NCBI GenBank assembly: GCA_014898425.1
Contig: RCSZ01000007.1
Location: 1,736,001 to 1,800,000 of the forward strand
DNA length: 64,000 bases
From: Botryotinia globosa
Lineage: Eukaryota > Ascomycota > Leotiomycetes > Helotiales > Sclerotiniaceae
Direction of reading: 5' to 3'
Below, in pieces: positions 24,146 through 36,649 of this stretch (positions are counted from its first letter, which is position 1; the number at the start of each line of letters is the position of its first letter). A program made the translations under genes and the position numbers. The notes beneath the pieces were generated by a model. The model worked only from the letters and a program-made list of their open reading frames with translations, had not been told where the DNA came from and did not search any database.

Positions 24146-26118
24146 TATGTAGAGTATTGTAGAGTATTGAAGTCAAGTGTAGTGATTGTGTTGTGTTGTT
24201 GTATTGTATTTATTAAAGAGTTAATGGAAATTGAGCAGCTGAATTGATCGCTGCAGCAGTTATCGTGTTGCTCACGAAGGAATGTGATGATGTAGGTAGG
24301 TTTTGATTGTTGAAGTGGTATGATGGTATAAAGGTAAGAAAGGAAGAATAAAGAAAGTGAAGTTTGAGAGAGACGAGAAGAGAAGAGAAGAGAAGAGATG
24401 AGATGATTGAAATAGGAAAAGAGTAGAAATATAGTTTTGATAATGACTCTATTTTTCGACCGTTTGACTATATATATCATACAATTCAATAAGCCATTAT
24501 AAATCTTCCACTTTTTCTCTTTCTCTTACTCTTCTTGAGGTGTCTTGTCTTCAGATTCAGATGCAAATGAAAAGGGACACCACGGGTATTAGTACTACAG
24601 AGTTCGGAGGTATCGCATTTATTTTCTACTCCTTTCACTCAACAAGCGGAAACATTTGTTACTTGATGGGAACCTTGGAAAGCTCTTAATAGTAAATGAC
24701 GGACATAGGATCCACGCCACTGGGAAAGTCAGATGAGGTTTGTTTTGAGTGAACGAATTAAAATTTAATGCCGGTACTTCCGGAGGGAGAGTGATGTAAT
24801 TATGTAATCAGCTGCGTGCATGTAATTTTACATTATTTAAGCCATAAAAGTAGGGACCTAGGATGAATATGGATGAAAATGGCGGAAATCGGGAATGGAG
24901 AATGGAGAATGGAGAATGGCGAATGGAGAATGGCGATGATGTTTATGTGAAGTGAAGTGAAGGGGAAGGGGAAGGGAAGGGCTAATACTTGGTAATAATA
25001 AAGGTCACTCACTACCTCCCTAGTTGATACGTTAGAACTTATTAGATAGATACCTAGTGCCTACCTAGAACAATATTTATATGGGATCTGCCTGTATGCA
25101 TGTGACCACTACCTACCTACCTAGATACCTACCCAAGTCACACTTTATGCCTTAATTCGATTGCTTCAGGCGAATGTGAAACGATGGGCATCAACAATCA
25201 ATATACGTGAAGTGAACTAATAAGGCTGACGGGCGGTTAGATAATAATAAAATGCAATGCAGAGAGTATTTCCAAGTATGTATGTGTACTCATGTATTCG
25301 TAGTATATACCTATATAGTACATAGTCTGCCTCCACGGCAGTGGTCCCCGAAGGGCCAGCGGAGCGTCATTTGAATTCATCATATATTCATTCATTCATT
25401 CATTCATTCATTATTACTTATTAATGGGGGCAAGCCCTCAAACCCCCATTGTCTCGCCGTGCTCGAAAGTTTACTTTTATATCAATGATATCCATCGTAG
25501 AATCATAGAAATCACTTCTGGATTCTGTATCAATGCACTCGGCATACGGAATATTTGCTTCCGTAGCTCGAGCGTCGGGTAGGTAAGATCTTACAAAGCA
25601 ATCAGCCCATGAGTCCATCTCGCCAATGCACATTGTATGGTACTGGTTCGTACGTCTCGGTGCTTATATAAGTGAAAGCAGAATGTTGGATAGAATGAAA
25701 ATGTAGGTACTCCAGCTCTGTATGGAAGAAAATGTATGGAAGAAAGAAATCATACTCTACGGTATCTAGCAACTTTTAACTAGGTATAACCTACCTACCT
25801 ACCTATCGTAGAGAGGTAACCCAACACGGCCGTCTGAATCAAAGCCACAGCTCGGTTCTCTTTAACTGTGGCTTTAATTCCATGGCTGGCATCCATTCTA
25901 TAAAGTATATTTTTTCTATCCAATTTTGCCTACAGTGGTCCAAATCAGTAAGGTCTCCAAAAACCCCTAACACACTAAGCCAAATCCCGTTAAACTTCCC
26001 CTCCAAAGAATTTTCCCACTATCTTCCTTCATCAGAAACCACATCCCACAAATTTATCCTACCTATAACACAAACATCTCAACACCTCTTTCATTTCAAC
26101 TCCAACCAAACCGTCAAT
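24146..26118. other. divergent intergenic region between SUR2 and TCTP
   Basis: Contains the promoters of SUR2 (minus) and the TCTP gene (plus). GAGAATG-type repeats lie at 24893-24935 and CCTA/ACCT runs near 25050-25130 and 25790-25805. A compact GC-rich block with short hairpins lies at about 25325-25460 and is interrupted by an ATTC microsatellite at 25382-25412. The 70-residue minus-strand frame at 25421-25633 has no motif. Confidence 0.5.
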
Positions 26119-26995
26119 ATGATTATCTATAAAGTGAGTTCTAACCTGTCTTTCCACATTTGCTGCTTTGGCAGATGATTCTGAAGACTCGAGATCCGAG
26201 ATTTTCCTGGGGGTGGGGATTTACAAGAAAGGAATTAAAAGGGGAATCCTGAATGAATGAAAACTAATTTTGGAATTTTTATAGGATGTTATCACTGGTG
26301 ATGAGATCATCTCCGACTCTTACGACTTGAAGGAGGTCGATGGTATTGTCTATGAGGTCGACTGCAGCATGATCACTATTGGCGCTGTCAGCGTCGGTAC
26401 GTTCAAAAATTACCCCGCCCGAATCGATCGAGTCTACGAAGACCGGTATGACCTTGTGAGGATCACAATCTAACACATCCGAATTATAGATACTGGTGCC
26501 AACGCCTCTGCTGAAGAAGCTGAGGAGGGTACTGAAGATGGAGACCAAAAGGTCAACGATATCGTTAACTCTTTCCGTCTCAATTCTACCTCTTTCGACA
26601 AGAAATCTTACCTTTCCCATCTCAAAGGTATGCCTCTCTCCTTGAAATATATATATGTACACAGAAGGATTTATAATAACGCTTATGGTTAGGTTACATG
26701 AAGTCTGTCAAGGAGCACTTGAAGAAATCAGGTGCCTCTGAAGAGGAAGTTACCAAATTCGAGAAGGGTGCCGCTGCATACGCAAAGAAGATTGTTGGAG
26801 GTTTCAAGGATTATGACTTTTATGTTGGTGAATCTATGGACCCCGATGGAATGTAAGCTTCACTCTCTATTACCCCAGTTTGTCAACACACACACTTACA
26901 TAATTTATAGGGTCGTACTCATGAACTACCGTGAGGACGGTGTTACTCCATACATCACTGTCTGGAAGCACGGTCTCACTGAGATGAAGGTTTAA
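26119..26995 (+). CDS. translationally controlled tumour protein homolog, 169 aa
   Basis: Five exons: 26119-26133, 26285-26396, 26490-26627, 26693-26852 and 26911-26995. All joins are in phase and give 169 residues, the family's usual size. TCTP (Tma19 in yeast) is an abundant cytosolic protein associated with ribosomes and stress responses. The family signature is clear: [20 protein letters not shown] at the start, VYEVDCSMI, the flexible acidic loop ([20 protein letters not shown]), the helical hairpin ([18 protein letters not shown] to [13 protein letters not shown]), [12 protein letters not shown], and [19 protein letters not shown] at the end. A tiny five-codon first exon followed by a 151-nt intron is typical of highly expressed fungal genes. 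No anomaly is seen. Confidence 0.96.
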
Positions 26996-27598
26996 GGGAA
27001 CAAACAGTTGTTGAGGATGTTGGTTATGGGATAGGAGTTTTACTCTCTGGTGTAATCCACCATATGGACTCGCATCGTCCGACTCGATTTTCGAGATCTG
27101 AATGCTATCTACGATATTAAAATACAATGCAACTAAATGAATGAATGAGATGAGCTCTTTTTGTACTCGGCTGTTGTGATACTTTGTTCCTCGGGTATTC
27201 GAACACTCGACTTTTCCACAATTTCAATCTTTCCCTTCGTACTTCTTACTAGAGCGGTCGACGTGGAACAAAACCTAGATTGGATAACCATATTCCTTCC
27301 ATTACCCTCTGATTCTCTCCTTTCCCCCTACAACCGAATAACCCGCCGTTCTAATAGTCAATACCTTTCATTCACCCCACCCACTCCCATGTACTCCTCA
27401 AATGCCCCTCTAGACCATGAGCTACTCGGGTATGACATTAGAACCAGCTAGCAATCACATCCCGCATTTATGACCTAACCGCTTATTGGTTCCGCTGTAC
27501 GATTTATCTCATTCAGGTATCGGTGAGTGTGCTTCTCATTGTGATTTTTCTATGATCAAAACTGATTGGTTGTTTATATTTGGATCGCGGGATGGTGT

Positions 27599-27599
<1 letters not shown>

Positions 27600-27696
<97 letters not shown>

Positions 27697-27763
27697 TGTA
27701 TGCGTGTGTATGTGTGTGTATGTGTGTGTATGTGTGTATGTGTGTGTATATATATATATATAT
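27600..27763. repeat. (GT)n microsatellite ending in (AT)n
   Basis: More than 40 uninterrupted GT dinucleotides, then GTGTATGT variants, then a TA run. All cysteine/valine open frames through it are artefacts. Confidence 0.98.
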
Positions 27764-28845
27764 ATTAATAGATCGACTATGCTGATATATTATAGATATG
27801 ATGATTGTACCTATGAAAATACCTACTAAGCTATCTACATGTATACCTACCTACCTACCTACCCGTGTATACTGTGTATATGTGCAAGGCAGTATATAAA
27901 TAGAAGATGAATATTTCAATTGCGTCAGAATTCTCAAGTGAAGATTGATTCTTCAGATACTTTTCTTTAGTTCGTTTGGTTGGGAAGAGCAAATCGGAGT
28001 TGCTTTTTTCGTTTTCTGTCTGCACTGGGTGTTTTTGTTGTGAGTTGATTTGATTTGAGTTGATTTGATTTGATCGAAGCTGCTTCTTATATGTTTTCCG
28101 AGATCGATCGAGATTCGAAAGATGGAGGGAGGATTGGGGATTGGGGATTTCATGTACAATGGGGGAAGGTATTGTTAATGTGGAATTGGAGTTGGAATCT
28201 GAGACATCAGCTGATGGCCGGCTGTCCTTCTTTCAGGATGAGGAAATCGCTGCAAAGCTTGATGCTTGAGGAGAAGAGATGCTTAGGTGGTCGCCATGTT
28301 CTAGTGTTTTGATGGTTGAGTTGGGAATGGAAAAGTTTGGATGTTTTTGATTAGGCTGAGATTAATATTAATACTAATACTGATCCATTGGGAGAAAGAT
28401 GCAATATCTGGTTGGGTATATAGATAGTACTCTTGTCGCATTGGAGAAAGCTCGGGCAGGAAATCCCTCTCTTGTGATTGACGACACAAACAATTTATTG
28501 ATGACAGGAAAGTCGGTGAGAGGAAAAGTAGTCAAAGGGCTAGCTAGGTATATTGCTGGCTCTCTAGGAATAACAATCGCAAGAGTTCTATCCAGACTCT
28601 AGTTTTTAAAGTCACTTGTTGCTTGATTCTTTTAACCCCTCACCAAGTCCTCAATAGACACTGTCTTCAGGAATTCCTCAAATGGTCGACTTCAACTGCC
28701 TAGGTACCCAAAACGGTCATCGGAAAAGTCTACAAAGAGAAACCTTGGAAGAGCAACACCATGTGAAGTTTGATGAGATCTTGTTTTCCATCACCTCATG
28801 TCATACAAGCACGCAAATCAAAAAGTCCCAGAAGTAAAAATAATC
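27764..28845. other. intergenic, no gene supported
   Basis: Holds a short CCTA repeat near 27846-27862 and TTGATTTGA repeats near 28040-28075. A 67-residue plus-strand frame at 28399-28602 has a plausible composition (YIAGSLGITIARVLSRL) but no start context or homology I know. The stretch ends at the Pol III terminator of the tRNA gene. Confidence 0.4.
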
Positions 28846-28852
28846 AAAAAAA
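28846..28852 (-). terminator. Pol III oligo-T terminator
   Basis: Seven T residues on the minus strand, six bases beyond the 3' end of the tRNA, the normal Pol III stop signal. Confidence 0.85.
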
Positions 28853-28858
28853 GTGTAT

Positions 28859-28940
28859 CGACCCAGGGAAGATTCGAACTCCCAATCTCCAGAGATTCTC
28901 ATACCGAAATCTGGCGCCTTAACCATTAGGCCACTAGGCC
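28859..28940 (-). tRNA. tRNA-Arg (anticodon UCG) with 9-nt intron
   Basis: A full cloverleaf reads on the minus strand. The acceptor stem GGCCTAG pairs with CTGGGTC, with discriminator G. The D stem GCC pairs with GGC, the anticodon stem CCAGA with TCTGG, and the T stem GGGAG with CTTCC around TTCGAAT. Between the anticodon-stem strands there are 16 nt instead of 7. Taking TCG as the anticodon and placing a 9-nt intron after position 37, the canonical site, gives a 73-nt mature tRNA from an 82-nt gene. It decodes CGA codons. The internal B box (GTTCGAATC) is intact. The intron boundary is inferred from the rule, not seen. Confidence 0.93.
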
Positions 28941-29449
28941 GGACTTGTGCTAGTTATTTGATGACACTGGGTGTTTGAATTGATTATATATCCTCATATT
29001 TTGGTGAATGATATGTGAGGGAAGGAGAATGTTGTGCAGCCACAATCTCCTGCACCACCTGCAGGTGGGCATAGGTAGGAGGTAGGTAGGTAGGTAAGCG
29101 ACCGTTGAACTGTGGCGTGCCCCCTACCTAGTAGGTTTACAATACAGTAATATCCATTCTACTTGAATACTCATTAAATGTTGGTAGAGATTTGAGTGTT
29201 CAATTTTGGCATCAATAGTACCTATCCAGATAGTTTCAATATAGGAGTATCAAGATACAATCATCGGAGAATTTTCTTTCGTCTCAGCTTGTATCGGGCG
29301 GAACGGGTATTACCTACGCATGCATAATGACTATGACAATTTAGAACTAGCAAAACAAGCTATTACATAGTGAAAGCGAGCATGGGGATTAAATAACCCC
29401 CCGCAAAATCACCCCTAGATTATCATTGTATATTCTTCTATACATCAAC
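28941..29449. other. intergenic: tRNA upstream flank and promoter of the AIM3-like gene
   Basis: Contains a GTAGGTAGGTAG run (about 29070-29095) and ordinary promoter sequence. No gene is seen. Confidence 0.45.
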
Positions 29450-32279
29450 ATGTCGGGTTTTAAGGATACTTTGAAAGGTGGATGGCACCCAAAAGGTAAA
29501 GATGGGAAATCCAAGGAAAGTTGGAAAGGTGATTTCAAGGGGCTTAATCAAGTAGCGGGATGGTATGTTTTATCTCCTCTTCTGAACAAGATGAAGGAGC
29601 TTTTGATTTCAGATATTGTATTTACCTAGGTATTGAGCTGACAATCTATTCAATAGGATGGGAAAAGGTAAAGATCCAAGAGAAGAAGCTTTAGAACATA
29701 ACTCCACACCTCTATCTTCATTGAGAGATCCTGCATCATTCGGCCCGCCGCCAAAAAGTGTGAAATATCATGGAGCAGCCGCTTTACCACCTCCGACCAG
29801 TCTATCGAGTTCAGCAAGATCGGACACAGGAGGATTGGGTGCTCCAATACCACAAAGCGAAATAAGAGCACAACAAGAGGCAGAGGAAGAGGAAAGAAGA
29901 AGACAAGAAGAAGAAGCCGCGAAACCTAAACCACCGCCAATGCCATACCGTGCGAATACTACAGGATTATCTGTGTCACATTTACCACCACCCCCTGGAA
30001 GAAAGGATGGCGCAGATGGAAGAACACCGCCTTTGCCTCCTACAGCTGGCAAACCTAAGCCTCCTGGCTTACCACCAAGATTGCCACCGCGACAAAATTC
30101 TAATCCGGGATCATCGGCTCCTTCACCTCCTCCTACATATGGCGCGGCTACATCTGAAGCGGATCCGCATAAAGGTATATTGAATCAAGGGGCGTTGAGT
30201 AGATTGGGAGCAGCGGGAGTATCAGTGCCTGGATTTGGAATTGGGTCTACAAAAGCAAAACCGGCACTCCCCCCACCCCCTCCATCTCGAACATCTACAA
30301 ATAATTCATCACCTCCACCTCCGCCTTCGAGGACATCTTCACCACAATTGCCTGCACGAACATCCTCACCCCAAATACCATCCAGATCCTCTTCACCACA
30401 GGTGAATGAACTTCAATCTCGTTTCTCTCGGCTTACATCCTCGCCATCATTATCTTCGTCATCCCCCAAACCCCCACCCCCATCCGAAGGAACAACCTTT
30501 GCCCAAAAGCAAGCAGCTCTGAAAACCGCATCCGCATTTCATAAAGATCCTTCATCTATCTCTCTATCTGACGCCCGAACCGCCGCAGGCACCGCAAACA
30601 ATTTCAGAGAAAGACATGGAGAACAAGTGAAATCCGGATGGGCATCTGCGAACAAATTAAACACAAAGTATGGAATTGCAGATAAAGTTGGATCATATGG
30701 AGGATTGTCACGAGGAAGAGATGCTTCGACTAATGGACACGATGGGAATATTGAGAATCCATCTAGTCCGGTTGGAAATGGATTAAATGGGCAATCGGTT
30801 TTAGGGAAAAAGAAACCGGCTCCTCCGCCTCCCCCTAAGAAGAGATCGGAATTAGGTGCTCCTGGGAATGGGGCACCGCCGCCTATACCAATGGCGACTA
30901 AGCCTAAGCCTACGGTAAGTGGTCAATATTCATAGTTTTACAATCAATACTTTTACACTTGGTCTCGAGAGTACTGGAGTTTCCATGATCCTTTTGAACT
31001 TTGTAGTTTCTCTTTACAATTTTTGGATATTTTCATACAGTGGCCCGATGCTTTCTGAAATGGATATTTGATACTGCAAAGCATGATGTTACTTCCGTTA
31101 CTTGAATATACCTTTTTTAGGCCGTGATAGCATGCATATATTCTACAGAAATGATCCCCCCTAAATCTTTCCCTCCCTTCAAAACATGTTTCAAAGTCTC
31201 ATCATGATCACCCTTGCCATCCCATAAACGCAAAGCTAACTCCCTATTCAGACCTCTCGTCCTCACTCCGTCCCGTCTCCCTCACCACCACAATCACAAT
31301 ATACCCCCACCGACCTCCCTCTTTCGCTTCAAACCCTCTGGTTCGCCCAATCTCCCCCTGCCTTTCCACCTCCTTCCATCACTTCTCTGCCAGGCACTCG
31401 CTCTCACGCCTCGTGCAGCAGTTGGACTTCAAACGGACCTCGCAAAACTCATACTTTTATCGGTGTTATACGTGATAACACTAATCTTTCTACCACTAAA
31501 ATTAAATTGGTTTGGGATGCTAGTGATCCCGGAAGAACAGTGAGAGCGGAGCAAAGACATATTGCACCGCCAGGAAAGCTAGGGCAAAGGGAGTTGGATC
31601 TCCATGGAGATAGGTATGGAGAGAGTGTGGCGGGATGGTGTGAAGCACAGATGGGAACACAAGTAGGAAATGGTGAGTGTTGGACTTTGGCTAATGAGGG
31701 GCTGAAAGCTGTTGCGCGGGATTGTAAAAAGAGGGGTGAGGAGGGGTGTATGAGTAGTCAGGGATATGTGCATGGGTATGAGATTTTCGAGTTTAAAAAT
31801 GGGAGGGTGGAGGTTGGAGGGGGAGTTGAGGAAGCGGGCGTTAGGAGAGGTGATGTCGTGCAGTTCTTGGAAGCGCATTTTATGGATAATAGAGGAGGTC
31901 AGAAGTGGGCGGGGGCGCCGGATCATACTAGTGTTATTGTTGGGGGTGAGTTTCTTTTTCTTTGCTTTCTTCTTCTTACTTTGCGCTGTCGTTCCTCCCA
32001 TTTACTTTCGGTTTTTCTTTTCATTCACTCTTTTCTGCCCATTCTTTGTCCTTATATTTATGCATAAATTCCCATGAGTATCCCGTGAATTACCCCCCGC
32101 TAACGAAAAAATTAATAGTCAAACCAAACGGAGTCCTAGAGGTCGTAGAACAAAATGTGGGTGGGGTGAAGAAGGTTATGAGGGGTGAATATAATATGGC
32201 GGAGTTGGTCAAGGGGGAAGTGAGGATTTATAGAGCAGTGGGGGAGAGTTGGGTGGGGCCGTTGGATGTGGATTGGTGA
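29450..32279 (+). CDS. AIM3/BBC1-like proline-rich actin-patch protein, 741 aa
   Basis: Four exons: 29450-29562, 29657-30914, 31252-31945 and 32119-32279. Phases fit throughout and give 741 residues. The N-terminus is MSGFKDTLKGGWHPKGKDG. The long middle is proline-rich with a short charged helix (EIRAQQEAEEEERRRQEEEA) and many polyproline motifs (ALPPPPPSRTS, KKPAPPPPPKKR), likely SH3 ligands. The C-terminal exons encode the cysteine-proteinase-like fold found at the end of AIM3/BBC1 relatives: GECWTLANEGL carries the conserved Cys and DHTSVIV the His, with GCMSSQGYVHGYEIF and RRGDVVQFLEAHF between. In yeast, these proteins bind Rvs167 or the myosin-I/Las17 machinery at cortical actin patches; that role here is inferred. 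Intron 2 (337 nt) is longer than its neighbours, so its acceptor is the least certain join. Confidence 0.85.
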
Positions 32280-35200
32280 TTGGTGAGTGGGAGGGGTAAT
32301 GGGAGGGGCGAGAATGGGGAATGCGGGTAGGGAGGAAGGGAGAAGAGGAGAGAGATTGGGCTATATGGATGGATGGATGGATGGATGGATTGGGGGTTGT
32401 AGGTATATATTGGATTGGAGATTGTTGTAGTAATAAACTGTATAAAATGTATATCACGATTGGAGTTGTTAGACAAGACAATAGACATCATCCAATGATC
32501 TTGGATGTGTTCTCAGACTCGAGCTACTTCTAGAGAATCGTATAGCTTAGTAATGATAATTGGGACTGGCTGTGGTAACTAGTAACTCATACCCAGTGGT
32601 CAAGTTGTGTATCAAATACATGTTGTGTGGAAAGATGTGGACGGCAGAAACTTTGTTGGTATCTAGTGGATTCGGTAACTACCTAGGTAGAAAGTTTTGT
32701 TACATATCTACCTAGGTATCTATTCACAAATCAGATTTGGATATTGAAAAAAATGCAAGTGCTTCCAGGTTTGAATGGAGATTACACGAGCTGTCGAGAT
32801 GGGATGGGCAAGAAGTAGCTTGGGAGTTTCGCCCGGTAATGCTGGAGCTGAAAGAGTTATCTAGCGAATAAGGGTGCGTGGGTATAGGGGGGAAAGTATC
32901 AAATATCTTTCTATCTTACGGTCTAGGTCCGCAGCTCGATTTATGTTCCCGGATGTGTAATGGGAATTCTTGCTCCGGAGGCCAGATCCTTGAAGCCGAT
33001 TGTTTTAAAAGTCCACAATAGCGCTTGCGAGGAATGGTTGTTTCGTATGGATAGGTTGATGTTTGGTTACTGCATCTGAATGAGTCCGACGGTCTTGCTC
33101 GCAGTCTCTAGGCAGTCTGTGATGCATAGTAGCGATATACGATTGGTTGGGAGAGATCATTGATGGTGAGCCGGAGCTATTTATATTCACCCGAAAGATT
33201 TGAGAGTTGTGTTGCATATCTACAGAAGATCTCATCTTTGAAGAGTAGTTTACAACAACTTCTTCAGTTCACCCTTTAAACAGACTCGAGTCAGAAAATA
33301 CTTTTTGAGAGCGCCACTGCAGCTGGAAGATATATCGATAATTAACTGGATAGTATCTTACATCGTGTGCAGTATCATGCAGGCTTGACCTTGGCCTGTA
33401 GTCTTGTTCCACAGTTCAAAGTACATGCGATCGCCAGATGTGCAAGAAAACCTCTTCGGCGCGCCCGGAGGAGCAGGGGAGGTGGATTTCTATAACTTAC
33501 ATCCTGCGAGTCATGTTGGTATTAGCTAATATAGTGTCAAAGGGAAGACATGAGAAAAGTAGGCTTCAAAGGTATCTAACCAGGGTAATAAACAACTCCA
33601 GCAAATTCAGCAGCCTCGTTGATAACAGGCTATACCCACTGTCAAACTTCCGCTGATAGCACTCTTGAAATATCAGTGAATGTTCAGCCAGAACCTTACA
33701 ACCATCATCTGAGAAGTTTTGTTGTATATCTACAGCAAAAGTCATCTTGAAAATAGGCTCAAAGACGAAATCCTTTGTAGACATGCAAGACGTGGATTTC
33801 TTTTCACTCCTTCTCGGGGACATTTTGTTGCACATCTGGAATATCATAATCTTGACTACGGATCAGATAGTATTATCCTCGTATATACATTTCTATTCAT
33901 TCAATTAGACACTGATACAAGCGCATCGCATGGTCTTAGCATAGCTATATAGATCGAATCGATTATGAATTTACTACTACTATCTATCATACATTTCTAT
34001 TCGGTCCATATGTACATCTTAGCTATGATATGGTCTCAAAAGGCACTTTTTGGTCTCTGCTAGTTTGAGACGCAGAGTGCCAAGGAAACAAGATATTAGT
34101 CGGAAGTGGTATTCGGATTGGTTTCTTCATGGGAACTCATGAATTAGTGACTCCGGAATCTAAGTATAAATTGTGTCTGATGTGTGAGCCTCAGAAGGTC
34201 TGAGTGAATATCAGCAGATGTTTGATTATCTGTTAGGTGGCGACGTGCGTCTCTGGACAATGGTCTGACAAGACGTTGACTCCAACAATCTAGAGAATTC
34301 GTTACGCATGGATTAGTAAACCTACATAACATATAGTAAACATTACATGTTCTATTTGAAGTGATTAGTATGCAATATTATCGGATAACCACTGGTATAA
34401 AACCTAAAAATCAATGGTGAATACCAAACTCATGACAATCCGCCATGTAGAAAGTTCTGTTGCATATCTACAAAAAGAACTCATCTTTGAAAGTAATTTC
34501 AAAAGGCACAGATAAAGCTACTCAAGTTACAGACGCGCAATAGAGCAAATCTGGTTTCTTTCTACTTGTATAATAATGATAAATAGTCGAGCCAACAAAT
34601 CACATCCAGTCAAAAAATACTTTTTAGTATTTTCTTTCCTACCAGCCAAATTTATCTCTTGCAGTTACATAGATTTTAAATGTGCAACAAAACAAACGAA
34701 GAGTCACATGCATAATTTTCTAATTGATTCAAATGTAGCTAACAGGTGATCTGTAAATATTCATCATATTTTCGATATATAGGAAATCGAAGCAAATCTT
34801 GGCCATAGATATAGCCATATACAGGCCATCATACCGTCCAGAAAGAAGGGGTTTTAAGGTTGGCAAGCAAGCTTAGATCTTCGTTATATGTAGTACAGCG
34901 GAATGACTACCGAGGCTTGTTAAAGAAAAAAGATACTCCTGAGACTTGCAGCAGGATTTCTTCAAGAGCATGTCCTATTGATATCGAGAAGTATGGACTG
35001 TAGCAAGCTACTAAGTTCTTTGTCACCAAATCCGGCAGAACCAAAAACAAATACAAAGTCCCTCCGTTTTCTGAAATCATGTCGGAGTTAATCAAGCAAG
35101 GCCACTTATGTATATCCCCAAGTCAGTGACTACAAGAAGACCCCCTTTTATAGCTATATTGAACGCATGTACAAAAGCACTCTTACAGATATATAACAAA

Positions 35201-35281
35201 AATCTAACAGGCTCACCTAACTTGGCTTTGTAAATATTCAAATGCTACAGCTGATGGGCTAGCTATTTACTAAAAGAAGTA
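32280..35281. other. gene-free stretch with dispersed motif copies (left cluster)
   Basis: A GGAT microsatellite lies at about 32367-32391, next to the AIM3-like gene. No gene is supported. Short copies of the motif AGATGTGCAACAAAACTTT occur on the minus strand near 32691-32709, 33204-33221, 33714-33731, 33821-33837 and 34451-34469, and on the plus strand near 34679-34693. AAAATACTTTTT elements lie near 33296 and 34614. The region approaches the AT-rich transposon zone. Confidence 0.55.
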
Positions 35282-35652
35282 TAGTAGAACTTGGCCATAT
35301 CGGACTGGGAAATTCGATCAATCAAATCCGATATAAAGAAGATTCCGATATAAAAAATAGTAGTTTAAGCTTTCCAATCAAAATTTATATTCGATTTTAA
35401 TTCCAAATCCTAATATTTTCGAAAAAAATTATAAGATTAAAACGAATCAAGCTTATTAATTCAAAAAAAAAAGGTTTATTTAGTTAAATTTATTATCAAA
35501 ATTTATGTTGAATTTATAAAAAAAAAGTATCTAGTATTCTAGATTTTATTAAAATTCCGATATTCTCATATAAATTTCGAAAAAAAAAGAAAAAAAGTTT
35601 AGTATATTCCTAATTCTGATATATCCTAGTCCGATATAGCTAAGTTCTACGA
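35282..35652. mobile_element. 371-bp non-autonomous TIR element (pogo/Fot1-like MITE)
   Basis: The left end, TAGTAGAACTTGGCCATATC followed by GGACTGGGA, is mirrored at the right end, whose reverse complement reads TCGTAGAACTTAGCTATATC then GGACTAGGA. The element is flanked on both sides by the dinucleotide TA (35280-35281 and 35653-35654), the usual target duplication of Tc1/mariner and pogo elements. The TIR sequence resembles pogo/Tigger-type ends. The interior is AT-saturated with no transposase, which fits a MITE or a RIP-decayed remnant. Confidence 0.75.
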
Positions 35653-36479
35653 TAACTCTTATATACTTTGAGACTAGTCCTCTCGCTTAGTATTTCATAG
35701 TATGTATATAGTCTAGTAACTTAAGATTATTTACCTATAGGTACGATTATATAATAAAGAGATATAAATATATCTTATTCTTCGATTCAAATGTCATTTA
35801 TCTTATACTCATCTAATACTTTCCCATTAATATTATTATTTCAATTATCCTTTAGCTCTACAATCACAACAAAAAGTATAATATAGTTTACAAAATCAAT
35901 CCTCCGGATCTATTCGACTCGCTTTAGTAGATTCCCCGACCTGCAAATTTAGATTTCTCTATTTGGATACTGATCTGCTATTTGTTTAAATTTGTTATCA
36001 AAAGGAGAATATCAGCCCGATCAGTGAAGTATATGGCAATATTGAATGTAGTATTGGGTTCGGGATTGGTACTCAATTCAGTAATTGCTTTTTTACAATC
36101 ATTTATTTAGGTTGGATAGATGGATTCAAATGGTGGTGGACGGAGATCTCCAAGTTGGAATGTCACTGGAATGCTTCCAGGTTGCCCTTGAAAGACGGTC
36201 ACTGGGGACAGCATTTCGGCCAAAATAGTCCGTAGTAGAAGTACTATGCACGTACCACATTATTGAAATAGATTGGCGAGGAATTTCGGAGATATTGTAT
36301 GAAGATTTGAAGATTTGAAGATACGAGCGAGTACTGCACGTGGGACAGAAGACCGGCGGTTTTTCCTTTTGGTAGGTGTATATCCGGGAAGGAAGGAAGT
36401 ACATACATACGAAACAAAAGATGTATTTCTATCGTGGTTTGTGATCCACCGTTCATGAACCACACAATTAGTGGAATCC
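35653..36479. other. AT-rich spacer between the TIR element and the retrotransposon
   Basis: No gene supported. AT-rich to about 35900, then mixed composition. Overlapping minus-strand frames at 36126-36465 have no motif. The last five bases (AATCC, 36475-36479) are the left copy of the retrotransposon target duplication. Confidence 0.5.
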
Positions 36480-36649
36480 TATTGGTATCAACTTGGTTGA
36501 TATAAATATAAGTACTTAGTTCTATATGATTGTATTCGTTCTTGATTATTATTAACTATGGAAAACTAAGTACTAAATATATAAAAAAGTGTTAATACAA
36601 TACTAATTAATATAATATCCTCTTTGATTATATAATCAATATCCTGATA
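36480..36649. repeat. 5' LTR, 170 bp
   Basis: Starts TATTGGTATCAACTTGG and ends near ATCCTGATA, matching the solo LTR start TGTTGGTATCAACTTGG and end GTCCCGACA after transitions. It is AT-enriched along its whole length. Confidence 0.92.

Noticed and set aside
25421..25633. 70-codon minus-strand ORF near the hairpin block
   Set aside because: No motif, no exon partners, and part of it overlaps the structured GC-rich block.
27486..27829. Three Cys/Val-rich plus-strand ORFs
   Set aside because: They are translations of the GT microsatellite; no start context or flanking exon supports them.
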